Origin: Allobosea sp. CRIB-10
Lineage (GTDB): Bacteria; Pseudomonadota; Alphaproteobacteria; Rhizobiales; Beijerinckiaceae
DNA: 64,000 nucleotides
NCBI RefSeq assembly: GCF_900112185.1
Contig: NZ_FOKP01000011.1
Coordinates: forward strand, 105,749 to 169,748
Direction: 5' to 3'
Position numbers and translations under genes: made by a program. Shown piece after piece: positions 25,151 through 35,589 of the stretch. Position 1 is the first letter of the stretch; each line of letters starts with the position of its first letter. The notes beneath the pieces are model-generated. The model worked only from the letters and a program-made list of their open reading frames with translations. It was not told the origin of the DNA and made no database searches.

Positions 25151-25852
25151 GTGCTCGTCGCCCGGATGAACTGGATGCAGATCGAGGACCAGGCGAAGCG
25201 CGACGATCGCTGCGTGCTGCCGCTCGGCTGCGTCGAGCAGCATGCCTATTTGAGCCTCGCCACCGATGCGATCCTGTCCGAACGCATCGCAGCCGAAGCG
25301 GCCGAGCCGCTTGGCATCCCGGTCTTCCCGGTGCTGGCCTATGGCATGACGCCGGGTTTCACCGCCTATCCCGGCACGATCTCGCTGCGCATGACCACTT
25401 ACATCGCGCTGATCGAGGATCTGCTCGAAGGCGTCTACCGCTCCGGCTTCCGCCGCATTGTGCTGGTCAACGGCCATGGCGGCAATGCGCCGGTGATGAC
25501 GGCGGTGACCGAATGGATGGGCCGGCGGCCCGACGCCAGCGTCAAGATGCACAACTGGTGGGCCGGGCCGCGCTTCCAGAAGGCGGTGAAGGCGACCGAC
25601 CCTGCAGCCTCGCATGCCTCCTGGATGGAGAATTTCCCCTGGACGCGCCTCGAAGGCGTGACCCTGCCCGATGGGGTGAAGCCGCCCTTCGATGCCGCGC
25701 TCTACCAGGCCGCCAGTCCGCAGCGGAAGCGCGAGATCCTCGGCGACGGCAATTTCCATGGCCGTTACCAGCGGCCGGACGAGGAGATGCTGGCGCTCTG
25801 GGCCGTGGGCGTCGAGGAAACCCGCGCGGTGATGGTCGAGAGCTGGCCGTGA
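25151..25852 (+). CDS. Creatininase-family amidohydrolase
   Basis: This protein of about 233 residues starts at the GTG at 25151, preceded by AAGGATCAG; an ATG at 25166 is an alternative without a clear ribosome-binding site. Creatininase/MftE/ArfB-family metal ligands are visible in LPLGCVEQHAYLSLATDAI (Glu and His) and VLVNGHGGNAPVM. Family members hydrolyse cyclic or linear amides such as creatinine or formamidopyrimidine. It leads into a peptide-type ABC transporter, so its substrate is presumably the imported compound. Confidence 0.85.
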   Translation: MLVARMNWMQIEDQAKRDDRCVLPLGCVEQHAYLSLATDAILSERIAAEAAEPLGIPVFPVLAYGMTPGFTAYPGTISLRMTTYIALIEDLLEGVYRSGFRRIVLVNGHGGNAPVMTAVTEWMGRRPDASVKMHNWWAGPRFQKAVKATDPAASHASWMENFPWTRLEGVTLPDGVKPPFDAALYQAASPQRKREILGDGNFHGRYQRPDEEMLALWAVGVEETRAVMVESWP

Positions 25853-25949
25853 TGACCTATCCTGCCGCTGTCTCTATCCAGGAGAGCGGCAACGAATCCC
25901 CTCTCCTTGGCATGGAGGTTGCGAAGCAACGGCGACGAATGTCCCTCCG

Positions 25950-26921
25950 ATGCTGACCCATGTCATCGAGCGTATCCTGCAGGCGCTGGCCGTCATGCTG
26001 GTCATGTCGGCGCTTGTCTTCGTCGGCGTCTACGCGATCGGCAACCCGATCGACGTGTTGATTGGCCCCGATGTCAGCCAGGACATCAGGCTCGACACCA
26101 TCGCCCGCTACGGCCTGGATAAGCCGCTCTGGGAACAGTATTTCACTTTTCTCGATCGCGTCCTGCACGGCGATTTCGGCCGCTCCTTCGTCTTCGGCAT
26201 GCCGGTGCTGGAACTGATCCTGTCGCGCCTGCCGGCGACGCTGGAACTGACGCTGGCGGCCGTTCTAGGGGCGGCGCTGATCGGCATCCCCGCCGGCATC
26301 TATGCCGGCTACCGGCCGGGCAGCCCGCTGTCCAAGCTGATCATGGCGCTCTCGATCCTCGGCTTCTCGGTGCCGACCTTCTGGATCGGCCTCGTCCTGA
26401 TCATGACCTTCGCCGTCGAGCTGCAATGGCTGCCGGCCGGCGGGCGCGGCGAGACCGCCGCGCTCTTCGGCGTCGAATGGAGCTTCCTGACGCCGAATGG
26501 CCTGTCGCATCTTTTGCTGCCGGCGCTGAACCTCGCCTTCTTCAAGCTCGCGCTGATGACCCGGCTGGCGCGGGCCGGCACGCGCGAAGTCATGCTGACC
26601 GACACCGTGAAATTCGCCCGCGCCGCCGGCATTCCGGAGAGCGTCATCCTGCGCCGGCATGTCCTGCGCCTGATCTCGATCCCGCTCGTCACCGTCTTCG
26701 GCCTCGAATTCGCCTCGACGCTCGCCTTTGCGGTGGTGACCGAGACGATCTTCTCCTGGCCCGGCATCGGCAAGCTGATCATCGACTCCATCCAGTCGCT
26801 CGACCGGCCGGTGATGGTCGCCTATCTGATGCTGGTCGCCTTCGTCTTCATCATGATCAACTTCCTGGTCGACCTCACTTATTTCGCGCTCGACCCGCGC
26901 TTGCGGAAGGGGCGGGCATGA
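25950..26921 (+). CDS. Peptide-type ABC transporter permease (DppB-like)
   Basis: This 323-residue DppB/OppB-type permease has six membrane segments. After the first helix comes the periplasmic GDFGRSFVFGMPVLELILSRLPATLELT segment, then IGLVLIMTFAVEL and the EAA-like loop TVKFARAAGIPESVILRRHVLR. It pairs with the DppC-like gene whose ATG overlaps its stop. The 97 bases upstream contain a small hairpin (gttgcgaagcaac) but no gene. Confidence 0.9.
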   Translation: MLTHVIERILQALAVMLVMSALVFVGVYAIGNPIDVLIGPDVSQDIRLDTIARYGLDKPLWEQYFTFLDRVLHGDFGRSFVFGMPVLELILSRLPATLELTLAAVLGAALIGIPAGIYAGYRPGSPLSKLIMALSILGFSVPTFWIGLVLIMTFAVELQWLPAGGRGETAALFGVEWSFLTPNGLSHLLLPALNLAFFKLALMTRLARAGTREVMLTDTVKFARAAGIPESVILRRHVLRLISIPLVTVFGLEFASTLAFAVVTETIFSWPGIGKLIIDSIQSLDRPVMVAYLMLVAFVFIMINFLVDLTYFALDPRLRKGRA

Positions 26922-27799
26922 TGCGGACGGAAGCGCCGATCGCCCGCTTCTGGAGCGAGTTCAGGGAGAGCCGCGTCGCCGTCGCGGCGCTCGTCGTCGT
27001 CGTGCTAATGATCGGCGTCGCCCTGCTGGCACCGCTGATCGCGCCGCAGAACCCCTACGATCTCGCCAATCTCGTCCTCTCCGACGCCCGCCGCCCGCCC
27101 GGCTATGTCGGGTCCAGCGGCTATACCCACTGGCTCGGCACCGACGCGCAGGGGCGCGACCTGTTGTCGGCCATCCTCTACGGCCTGCGCATCTCCCTGC
27201 AGATGGGGCTGGTCGCCGGCACCTTCGCCTTCGCCATCGGCGTCGCGCTCGGCATCGCCGCCGCCTATCTCGGCGGGCGGCGCGAGGCCTTCATCATGCG
27301 CGTCATCGACCTGCAGCTCGCCTTTCCCGCGATTCTGCTGGCGCTGGTGATCTCCGCCCTGCTCGGTCAGGGCAAGGCGCAGCTCATCGCCGCGCTGGTC
27401 GCGGCGCAATACGCCTATTTCGCCCGCACCGCCCATGGCGCGGCCTCGGCCGAGCGCGGCAAGGACTATGTCGAGGCGGCGCTGTCGACGCCGCTTCCGG
27501 CGCGGCAGGTGATCTGGCGGCACATCCTGCCCAACTGCCTGCCGCCGCTGATCGTGGTCGCGACGGTGCAGGTGGCCAACGCCATCGCGCTGGAGGCGAC
27601 GCTCTCCTTCCTGGGCGTCGGCCTGCCGGTGACCGAGCCTTCGCTGGGTTCGCTGATCGCCAACGGCTTCCAGTACATGCTGTCGGGCCGCTACTGGATC
27701 TCGATCTATCCGGGGCTCGCTTTGATCCTGCTGATCGTCGCGATCAACCTGGTCGGCGACCAGATCCGCGACCAGGTCAATCCGAGGCTGAAGCGATGA
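26918..27799 (+). CDS. Peptide-type ABC transporter permease (DppC-like)
   Basis: This 293-residue permease has a first helix VAVAALVVVVLMIGVALLAPLIAP, then HWLGTDAQGRDLLSAILYGLRISL typical of DppC/OppC. The EAA loop is GKDYVEAALSTPLPARQVIWRHILPN, and LSFLGVGLPVTEPSLGSLI follows. ATGATG at 26918 overlaps the dppB-like stop. Confidence 0.9.
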   Translation: MMRTEAPIARFWSEFRESRVAVAALVVVVLMIGVALLAPLIAPQNPYDLANLVLSDARRPPGYVGSSGYTHWLGTDAQGRDLLSAILYGLRISLQMGLVAGTFAFAIGVALGIAAAYLGGRREAFIMRVIDLQLAFPAILLALVISALLGQGKAQLIAALVAAQYAYFARTAHGAASAERGKDYVEAALSTPLPARQVIWRHILPNCLPPLIVVATVQVANAIALEATLSFLGVGLPVTEPSLGSLIANGFQYMLSGRYWISIYPGLALILLIVAINLVGDQIRDQVNPRLKR

Positions 27800-27819
27800 G
27801 GGCGGGTGTGAACCCACTT

Positions 27820-27911
27820 CGTCATGGTCGGGCTTGTCCCGACCATCCACGTCTTCGTCGATCGAGGACCGTGTTCAAGACGTGGATGCTCGGCACAAGG
27901 CCGAGCATGAC
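27820..27911. repeat. Dispersed intergenic repeat, family A, copy 3
   Basis: It has the same palindromic layout as the copies near 12.9 and 22.8 kb. The hairpin tip region (tcgatcgaggacc) has changed, and a compensating pair swap (gctcggcac / ggccgagc) keeps the inner stem. It lies between the DppC-like gene and the fused ATPase gene of one operon. Confidence 0.8.
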
Positions 27912-27926
27912 AGGGGAGGCGCGCCC

Positions 27927-29636
27927 ATGACCGACGTCCCTCTCCTCGCGGTCACCGACCTAACCACGCAGTTCTTCACCCGCGCCGGCGTGGTCAAGGC
28001 GGTCGACGGCGTCTCCTTCTCGTTGCGCCGCGGCGAGGTGATGGGGCTCGTCGGTGAATCCGGCTCCGGCAAGAGCGTCACCGGCTTCTCGATCATCGGC
28101 CTGATTGATCCGCCCGGCCGCGTCGCCGGCGGCTCGGTGAAGCTCGAAGGCCATGAACTCGTCGGCCTGCAGCCGGACGAGTTGCGCAAGCTGCGCGGCC
28201 GTGTCGTCTCGATGGTCTTCCAGGACCCGCTGATGACGCTGAACCCGGTGCTGACCATCGGCGAGCAGATCAGGCTGGCGATCGAGGCGCACCAATCCAT
28301 TTCCGCAGCCGAGGCGCGCCAGCGCGCCATCGCCGGTCTCGCCCAGGTCCGCATTCCGCGCCCCGAGGCGACGGTCGATTTCTACCCGCATCAGCTCTCC
28401 GGCGGCATGCGCCAGCGCGTCGCCATCGCGATCGCGCTGCTGCACCGGCCGAAGCTGATCATCTGCGACGAGCCGACGACCGCGCTCGACGTGTCGATCC
28501 AGGCCGAGATCCTGGCCGAGATGAAGGAGCTCGTCGCCGAGCTCGGCACCGCGCTGATCTGGATCAGCCACGACCTCGCCACCGTCGCCTCGATCGCCCA
28601 GCATGTCGCGGTGATGCGGCTCGGCAAGATCGTCGAGTCCGGCCCGACGCTCGACGTGCTGACGCGCCCGCAGCACGCCTACACCCGTGCCTTGCTCGAC
28701 GCGCTGCCCTCGCGCGCCAAGCCCGGCGAGTTGCTGCTGCGTGGCGGCGGCGTGCCCGATGCTGCCCCACCTCCTCGCAAGCCGGCGGCAGCCGCTGCCG
28801 CGCCGGTATCTGGCGCTCCGTATTTCGTCGCCGATCGCGTCAGCAAGCGCTTCGAGTCGCGGCCCGGTGCCCTGCGCGCACTCGGCCAGAGGCTCGGCTT
28901 CATGCAGCCGCCGCCTGCGGTGATGGCGGTCGACGAGGTCAGCCTGATCGTGCCGCGCGGCGAGGCGCTCGGGCTGGTCGGCGAATCCGGCTCGGGCAAG
29001 TCGACGCTCGGGCGCATGGCGGCGGGCATCTATGCGCCCACCTCGGGCACCGTTCGCCTCGAGGGCCGGCCGGTGATGAGCGAGGGCGCCGAGCCGAAGA
29101 AGCTCACGACCCGTATCCAGACGATCTTCCAGGACCCGTTCGCCTCGCTCAATCCGCGCATGCGCATCGGCGCCGGCATCGCCGAAGGGCCGCTCGCCCA
29201 CGGGCTGGTCAGCAAGGCCGACAGCGCGGCTTATGTCCGCGACTGGCTCGCCGCGGTCGGGCTCGACCCTGGTTTCGCCGACCGCTATCCGCACCAGTTC
29301 TCCGGCGGCCAGCGCCAGCGCGTCGCCATCGCCCGCGCGCTCGCCATGCAGCCCGATCTCGTCGTCTGCGACGAGCCGGTCGCCTCGCTCGACGTCTCGA
29401 TCCAGGCGCAGATCATCAACCTCTTGATGCGCCTGCGGGCCGAGCTCGGCCTGACCCTGATCTTCATCTCGCACGATCTCTCGGTCGTCCGGCATCTCTG
29501 CGACCGGGTCGCGGTGATGTATCGCGGCCGCATCGTCGAGGAGGGGGCGGCGGGCGACGTCTACGACAACCCGCAGCACGACTACACCAAGCGGCTGCTC
29601 GCGGCCGTGCCGGTGCTGCCCGAAGCGGCGGCCTGA
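27927..29636 (+). CDS. Fused double ATP-binding protein of a peptide-type ABC transporter (DppD-DppF-like)
   Basis: This 569-residue protein carries two complete ABC domains. Domain 1 (about 1-265) has GESGSGKSV, LSGGMRQRV and LIICDEPTTALDV. Domain 2 (about 295-565) has [18 protein letters not shown] and LVVCDEPVASLDV, each followed by the oligopeptide-transporter C-terminal extension (QHAYTRALLDALP, QHDYTKRLLAAVP). A Pro/Ala-rich linker joins them. The single gene replaces separate DppD and DppF. The start at 27927 follows GGGAGG. Confidence 0.92.
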   Translation: MTDVPLLAVTDLTTQFFTRAGVVKAVDGVSFSLRRGEVMGLVGESGSGKSVTGFSIIGLIDPPGRVAGGSVKLEGHELVGLQPDELRKLRGRVVSMVFQDPLMTLNPVLTIGEQIRLAIEAHQSISAAEARQRAIAGLAQVRIPRPEATVDFYPHQLSGGMRQRVAIAIALLHRPKLIICDEPTTALDVSIQAEILAEMKELVAELGTALIWISHDLATVASIAQHVAVMRLGKIVESGPTLDVLTRPQHAYTRALLDALPSRAKPGELLLRGGGVPDAAPPPRKPAAAAAAPVSGAPYFVADRVSKRFESRPGALRALGQRLGFMQPPPAVMAVDEVSLIVPRGEALGLVGESGSGKSTLGRMAAGIYAPTSGTVRLEGRPVMSEGAEPKKLTTRIQTIFQDPFASLNPRMRIGAGIAEGPLAHGLVSKADSAAYVRDWLAAVGLDPGFADRYPHQFSGGQRQRVAIARALAMQPDLVVCDEPVASLDVSIQAQIINLLMRLRAELGLTLIFISHDLSVVRHLCDRVAVMYRGRIVEEGAAGDVYDNPQHDYTKRLLAAVPVLPEAAA

Positions 29637-29650
29637 ACAGGAGGAACGCC

Positions 29651-30544
29651 ATGACCGAACTGAACCCCTGGCAATGGCCGGAGGAGACCTGGCGCGGCAA
29701 GGTCGAGCAGGTGAGAGCCGGCCGCAATCTCAAGCCGAAGAGCTGGCCGGGTGGGGCGCGCTGCGCCGTGGCGCTCTCCTTCGACGTCGACCACGAGACC
29801 AACGAACTGCGCGATGGCGGCAAATCGGTCGGCCGGCTGTCCTGGGGCCAGTACGGCAACCGCGCCGGCATGCCGCGCATCCTCTCCATGCTGGCGCGCG
29901 AGGAGATCAAGGCGAGCTTCTTCGTGCCGGCGGTGACCGCGCTGCTCTATCCCGACGAGCAGCGCCGCGTGGTTGCGGAAGGCCATGAGGTCGGCCTTCA
30001 TGGCTGGATCCATGAGGTCAATACGGCGGTTCCGCCCGACCAGGAGCGTGAACTGCACCTGCGCTCGGCCGATACGCTGGAGACAATCACCGGCGTCAGG
30101 CCGGTCGGCATGCGTACCCCGTCCTGGGATTTTTCCGAGGTGACGCTCGCCGTCGAGCGCGAGCTCGGCCTGATCTACGATTCATCGCTCTTCGCCGATG
30201 ACGATCCTTACGAGCTGGTCGAGAAGGGCGAGCCGACCGGCCTGGTCGAATTGCCGGTCGAGTGGATCCGTGACGACGCGGTCTATTTCAACATGAACCG
30301 CTTCCAGGCGCTGCGGCCCTATACGGCGCCCGAGGCGGTGTTCGACATCTTCAAGCGCGAATTCGACGGCGCCTATGCCGAAGGCGGGCTCTTCCTTTTG
30401 ACCATGCACCCGCATGTCATCACCTATCGCTCGCGCTTCTGGATCCTCGAGGAGCTGGTGCGCCATGCCAAGGCCAAGGGCGATGTCTGGTTCGCGACGC
30501 ATGCCGAGATCGCGGCCTATGTGAAGGCGCAGGCGGGGCTCTGA
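29651..30544 (+). CDS. Polysaccharide deacetylase-family hydrolase
   Basis: This 297-residue NodB-homology (CE4-like) protein has metal-binding SFDVDHETNE (Asp-Asp), HEVGLHGWIHEVN (His-x4-His type) and RTPSWDFS. The closing MHPHVITYRSR carries another conserved His. This pattern is closer to the PuuE-type allantoinase/imidase branch than to chitin deacetylases: there is no signal peptide, so the enzyme is cytoplasmic. Being last in an operon with a creatininase-family hydrolase and an amide/peptide importer, it may open or trim a cyclic amide. The substrate is not known. Confidence 0.85.
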   Translation: MTELNPWQWPEETWRGKVEQVRAGRNLKPKSWPGGARCAVALSFDVDHETNELRDGGKSVGRLSWGQYGNRAGMPRILSMLAREEIKASFFVPAVTALLYPDEQRRVVAEGHEVGLHGWIHEVNTAVPPDQERELHLRSADTLETITGVRPVGMRTPSWDFSEVTLAVERELGLIYDSSLFADDDPYELVEKGEPTGLVELPVEWIRDDAVYFNMNRFQALRPYTAPEAVFDIFKREFDGAYAEGGLFLLTMHPHVITYRSRFWILEELVRHAKAKGDVWFATHAEIAAYVKAQAGL

Positions 30545-30674
30545 CGCGGGCGTGATTTCGGGCCGGTTGCCGCTGGGGCAGCGGAACCGTGCCCGATTTC
30601 GGCCGTTTTCGGTTCATTCGGAATTCAGGGCGCGGGGGCGTTCATCTCCGGAAGAACAACTGGAAACGGATGTC

Positions 30675-32741
30675 ATGACGCGCACGAAAAACCTGCTCCT
30701 GCTCGGCACCCTCATCCCCGCCATCCTGTTGTCGCAGGGCAGTTTCGCCGCTCCATCGCTCCAGCTCGCCCAGGCGCAGCCCGGCGATGACGACCGGCAG
30801 GACCCGCGCCGCCAGCGGCCTCAAGGTGGACAGGAGCGTCCGACCCAGGGCGGGCAGGAACGTCCCGGCCCCCGGTCAGCGCCGCCGGTTCCCGCGCCGA
30901 TCGCTCGTCCCCCTGCGCCGCAGGTCGCGCCTCCCGGGGGCCCGGCCGAGCCTCAACAGCCGCGCCGCCCGGTCCCGCCCGCAGGCACGGCGCCCGGCCA
31001 GATTGCTCCGCCTGTTCCACAGGGGGCGCCGCGAGCTCCCTCGGCGGCTCCGGGGCAGATTGCGCCGCAGCCTTCGCCCGCCCGGCCAGTAACGCCGCCG
31101 GCCCAGCCCAATGCCTCAGGCGCTCCGTCCGGCGACAGCGCTCCGCGCCGTCCAGCCCCCCCGCAGGCGGCCCCGGCCCGGCCGCCCGCAGCTGCACCCT
31201 CGGCACCTGCACCGGGCCAAGTTGCCCCGAGCGGTCGCGGCCAGCCCTCGGCTGTCCCGCCGGCCGGCCGTACGCCGGGTGCCCCGTTGCAACCCGGCAC
31301 AGCGCCGTCGCAGTCGGCTCCGTCGAGACCGCCCCCAGGCTTGAACCGCCAGCCTGGTCAGGCGGCGCCCACTCCACCCGCGCCCGGACAGACGGCTCCC
31401 GCTCCGAGGGCCGGACAGCCGCAGCCGGAACAGCCTTCGGCCGTTCCGCCGGCCGGCCGCGCGCCGGCAGCTCCAGCGCAGCCTGGCATCGCGCCTGCGC
31501 AACCCGGTACTGCCGCACCCGTGCCGGCGGCTCCGCCTCAGCCCACGCCTGGCCAGGCGGCTCCTGGCCAGCCGCCGGTGGCCCCGAATGCCGGTCGACC
31601 ACCGGGAGCTCCGGCCCAGCCGGGAGCCGCGCCCGCGCAACCCGTGCCCGGAGCCGGTCAGCAGCCCGGCGCGTTGCGACCTGGCGTTGCTCCCGGACAG
31701 GCACAGCAGCCGCAAACCCTGCCGCCGGCCGGCCAGCCCGCGCCTGATCGCCAGGGACGCCGCGGCGGCATCGGCCTCGGCGGCGCGGCTGCGATCGGTC
31801 TCGGCGCCGCCGCGATCGGTGGCATCATGGCGACGCAGGGCGCGAGCCGGCTCGACGACATCCGCAGCCGGCGCGAGGAGCGCCGCGAGGGCGACGTCAC
31901 CATCATCCGCGAGCCCGGGCGCACCATCATCCGCGGCGACGACGATCGCGTCATCATCCGCCGGGACGAGACCCAGCGCTTCCGCGATCTCGGCCTCGAC
32001 ACCCGCAGCGAGCGCCGTGGCGAGGAGACGGTGACAGTCTATGACCGTCCCGACGGCACGCAGATCGTCACGGTGACCGACGCCGAAGGTCGCCTGATCC
32101 GCCGCTCGCGGCGCGAGCGCGACGGCGGCGAATTCGTCATCATCGACAATGTCCGCCGTGACGGGCCGCAGGCGCGCTTCGCAGAGGAGGTGGTGGTCCT
32201 GCCGCCGCCGCAGCTGCGCATTCCGCGCGAGCGCTACATCGTCGATGCCGAGCGTGCCGACGAGCGCTTGATCTACGAGACGATCACCGCGCCGCCGGTC
32301 GCGCCGGTGCCGCGCCGCTACACGCTCGACGAGGTCCGCTACTCGCCCGACCTGCGCGCCCATATGCGCAGCGTCGACATCGACACGATCAACTTCGATT
32401 CCGGCTCCTGGACGGTCACATCAGATCAGGCCGGTCGCCTGCGGGTCATCGCTGACGCGGTGCGCCAGGCGGTCGAGCGGGCACCGAACGAGGTCTTCAT
32501 GGTCGAGGGCCATACCGACGCGGTCGGCTCCGATGTCGACAATCTCTCGCTGTCGGACCGGCGAGCGCAATCGGTCGCCGAGATACTGACCCGCGATTTC
32601 GGCATCCCGGCCGAGAACCTGACGACGCAGGGCTATGGCGAGCAGTATCCCAAGGTCCAGACGCAGGGCGATTCGCGCGAGAACCGGCGGGTGACCCTGC
32701 GCCGGATCACGCCGCTGCTCACCGGCCAGAACCAGCAGTGA
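30675..32741 (+). CDS. OmpA-family protein with long Pro/Ala/Gln-rich segment
   Basis: This 688-residue protein has a signal peptide (about 1-36). Residues 40-355 are dominated by Pro, Ala, Gln and Gly, with recurring PAGRxPGAPxQPG, PSAVPPAGR and APGQ units. A Gly/Ala-rich hydrophobic stretch (GIGLGGAAAIGLGAAAIGGIM) follows, then a charged region and a C-terminal OmpA peptidoglycan-binding domain (INFDSGSW, VEGHTDAVGSDVDNLSLSDRRAQSVA, NRRVTLRR). The protein probably tethers the outer envelope to peptidoglycan, with the Pro-rich arm as a spacer. Similar proteins are widespread and poorly studied in Hyphomicrobiales. Confidence 0.85.
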   Translation: MTRTKNLLLLGTLIPAILLSQGSFAAPSLQLAQAQPGDDDRQDPRRQRPQGGQERPTQGGQERPGPRSAPPVPAPIARPPAPQVAPPGGPAEPQQPRRPVPPAGTAPGQIAPPVPQGAPRAPSAAPGQIAPQPSPARPVTPPAQPNASGAPSGDSAPRRPAPPQAAPARPPAAAPSAPAPGQVAPSGRGQPSAVPPAGRTPGAPLQPGTAPSQSAPSRPPPGLNRQPGQAAPTPPAPGQTAPAPRAGQPQPEQPSAVPPAGRAPAAPAQPGIAPAQPGTAAPVPAAPPQPTPGQAAPGQPPVAPNAGRPPGAPAQPGAAPAQPVPGAGQQPGALRPGVAPGQAQQPQTLPPAGQPAPDRQGRRGGIGLGGAAAIGLGAAAIGGIMATQGASRLDDIRSRREERREGDVTIIREPGRTIIRGDDDRVIIRRDETQRFRDLGLDTRSERRGEETVTVYDRPDGTQIVTVTDAEGRLIRRSRRERDGGEFVIIDNVRRDGPQARFAEEVVVLPPPQLRIPRERYIVDAERADERLIYETITAPPVAPVPRRYTLDEVRYSPDLRAHMRSVDIDTINFDSGSWTVTSDQAGRLRVIADAVRQAVERAPNEVFMVEGHTDAVGSDVDNLSLSDRRAQSVAEILTRDFGIPAENLTTQGYGEQYPKVQTQGDSRENRRVTLRRITPLLTGQNQQ

Positions 32742-32747
32742 TGCCAT

Positions 32748-32780
32748 GCGGGGCAGCGTCCGGGCTGCCCCGCACTTTTC
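32748..32780 (+). terminator. Rho-independent terminator after the OmpA-family gene
   Basis: A ten-base perfect stem (GCGGGGCAGC at 32748-32757 with GCTGCCCCGC at 32764-32773) and a six-base loop are followed by ACTTTTCG. Confidence 0.8.
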
Positions 32781-32863
32781 GTTGACGGCGATTGGAACCA
32801 TTGCCGGACATTGCAGTTGCCCACTAAGGCCGGAATCCGTTCCGCCGGCCTCTGGAGGGTGTC

Positions 32864-33154
32864 ATGCGCAAGAACCCTTGGGTCCTTCTCGGAGTGATTG
32901 TCGCTGCGCTGATCGTTGCGGAAGCTGCCGCTGCGCAGTCTTCTCAACCGCAGATGCAACGCCAGCAACGCGCGCCTGGCGTGCCAATGGCGCCGAATGC
33001 GGGTGAAGTGCAGAAGCTCGAGCCGCGCTCCGATCGCGTCGAGGACTGGCGTGAGCGGGAGCAACTGGCGCGCAACCGATCGGCACCGCCCGAGCCCAAT
33101 CGCGAGATCCCGATGCCGAAGCCGGTGCCATCGATCATCGCGCCGACTCGTTAG
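32864..33154 (+). CDS. Small exported hypothetical protein (96 aa)
   Basis: GGAGGGTGTC precedes the ATG at 32864. An N-terminal hydrophobic segment (WVLLGVIVAALIVAEAAAAQ) acts as a signal peptide or anchor. The rest is polar, Gln/Arg/Pro-rich and probably disordered, ending PMPKPVPSIIAPTR. No family is recognised. Confidence 0.6.
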   Translation: MRKNPWVLLGVIVAALIVAEAAAAQSSQPQMQRQQRAPGVPMAPNAGEVQKLEPRSDRVEDWREREQLARNRSAPPEPNREIPMPKPVPSIIAPTR

Positions 33155-33222
33155 AGGCCACCGCTTCCAGTTTAGAGTCAGGTAAGGCTCGCCACCTATG
33201 GTGGCGGCGAGGAGCTACGCCC

Positions 33223-33423
33223 ATGAGTGAGATGTCGGTCGCGATCGCCCAAAGCCTGATCAGCATGAAGTCGGCTGCGACGCAGCAGGCGCTTCAGCTC
33301 GAGATGGTCAAGCAGAACGCCGATTCCGACCAGGCACTGGTCGCCATGCTCCAGCAGGCGACCGAGCAGCAGCAGGCCACGCTCCCCGCCGGCCAGGGCG
33401 GCAATCTCGATATAACCGCCTGA
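33223..33423 (+). CDS. YjfB-like putative motility protein (PF14070 type)
   Basis: This 66-residue helical protein (MSVAIAQSLISMKSAATQQALQLEMVKQNADSDQAL) matches the short YjfB-type 'putative motility protein' pattern of one long amphipathic helix followed by a Gln-rich tail. GAGG precedes the ATG. No flagellar gene is nearby, so the role is unclear. Confidence 0.6.
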   Translation: MSEMSVAIAQSLISMKSAATQQALQLEMVKQNADSDQALVAMLQQATEQQQATLPAGQGGNLDITA

Positions 33424-33518
33424 TTTCACCTTCTGCGTGTGAAATGCTGCCGGCGCATGCCAGCGCCGCGCCAGATCGTGGTCCTTTGCCGGTTGCGCTG
33501 AGATCACGACGGTTCTAA

Positions 33519-33611
<93 letters not shown>

Positions 33612-33688
33612 CTGGAACGCGGCTGCGCCACACATGCATCCGCAGACAGCGACTGGACCGTCAGACGCCCCGGATCTCCTGAACCTGA

Positions 33689-35584
<1,896 letters not shown>

Positions 35585-35589
35585 AAACC

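Noticed and set aside
27960..29579. 539-codon minus-strand open frame over the fused ATPase gene
   Set aside because: Antisense shadow of two intact ABC domains.
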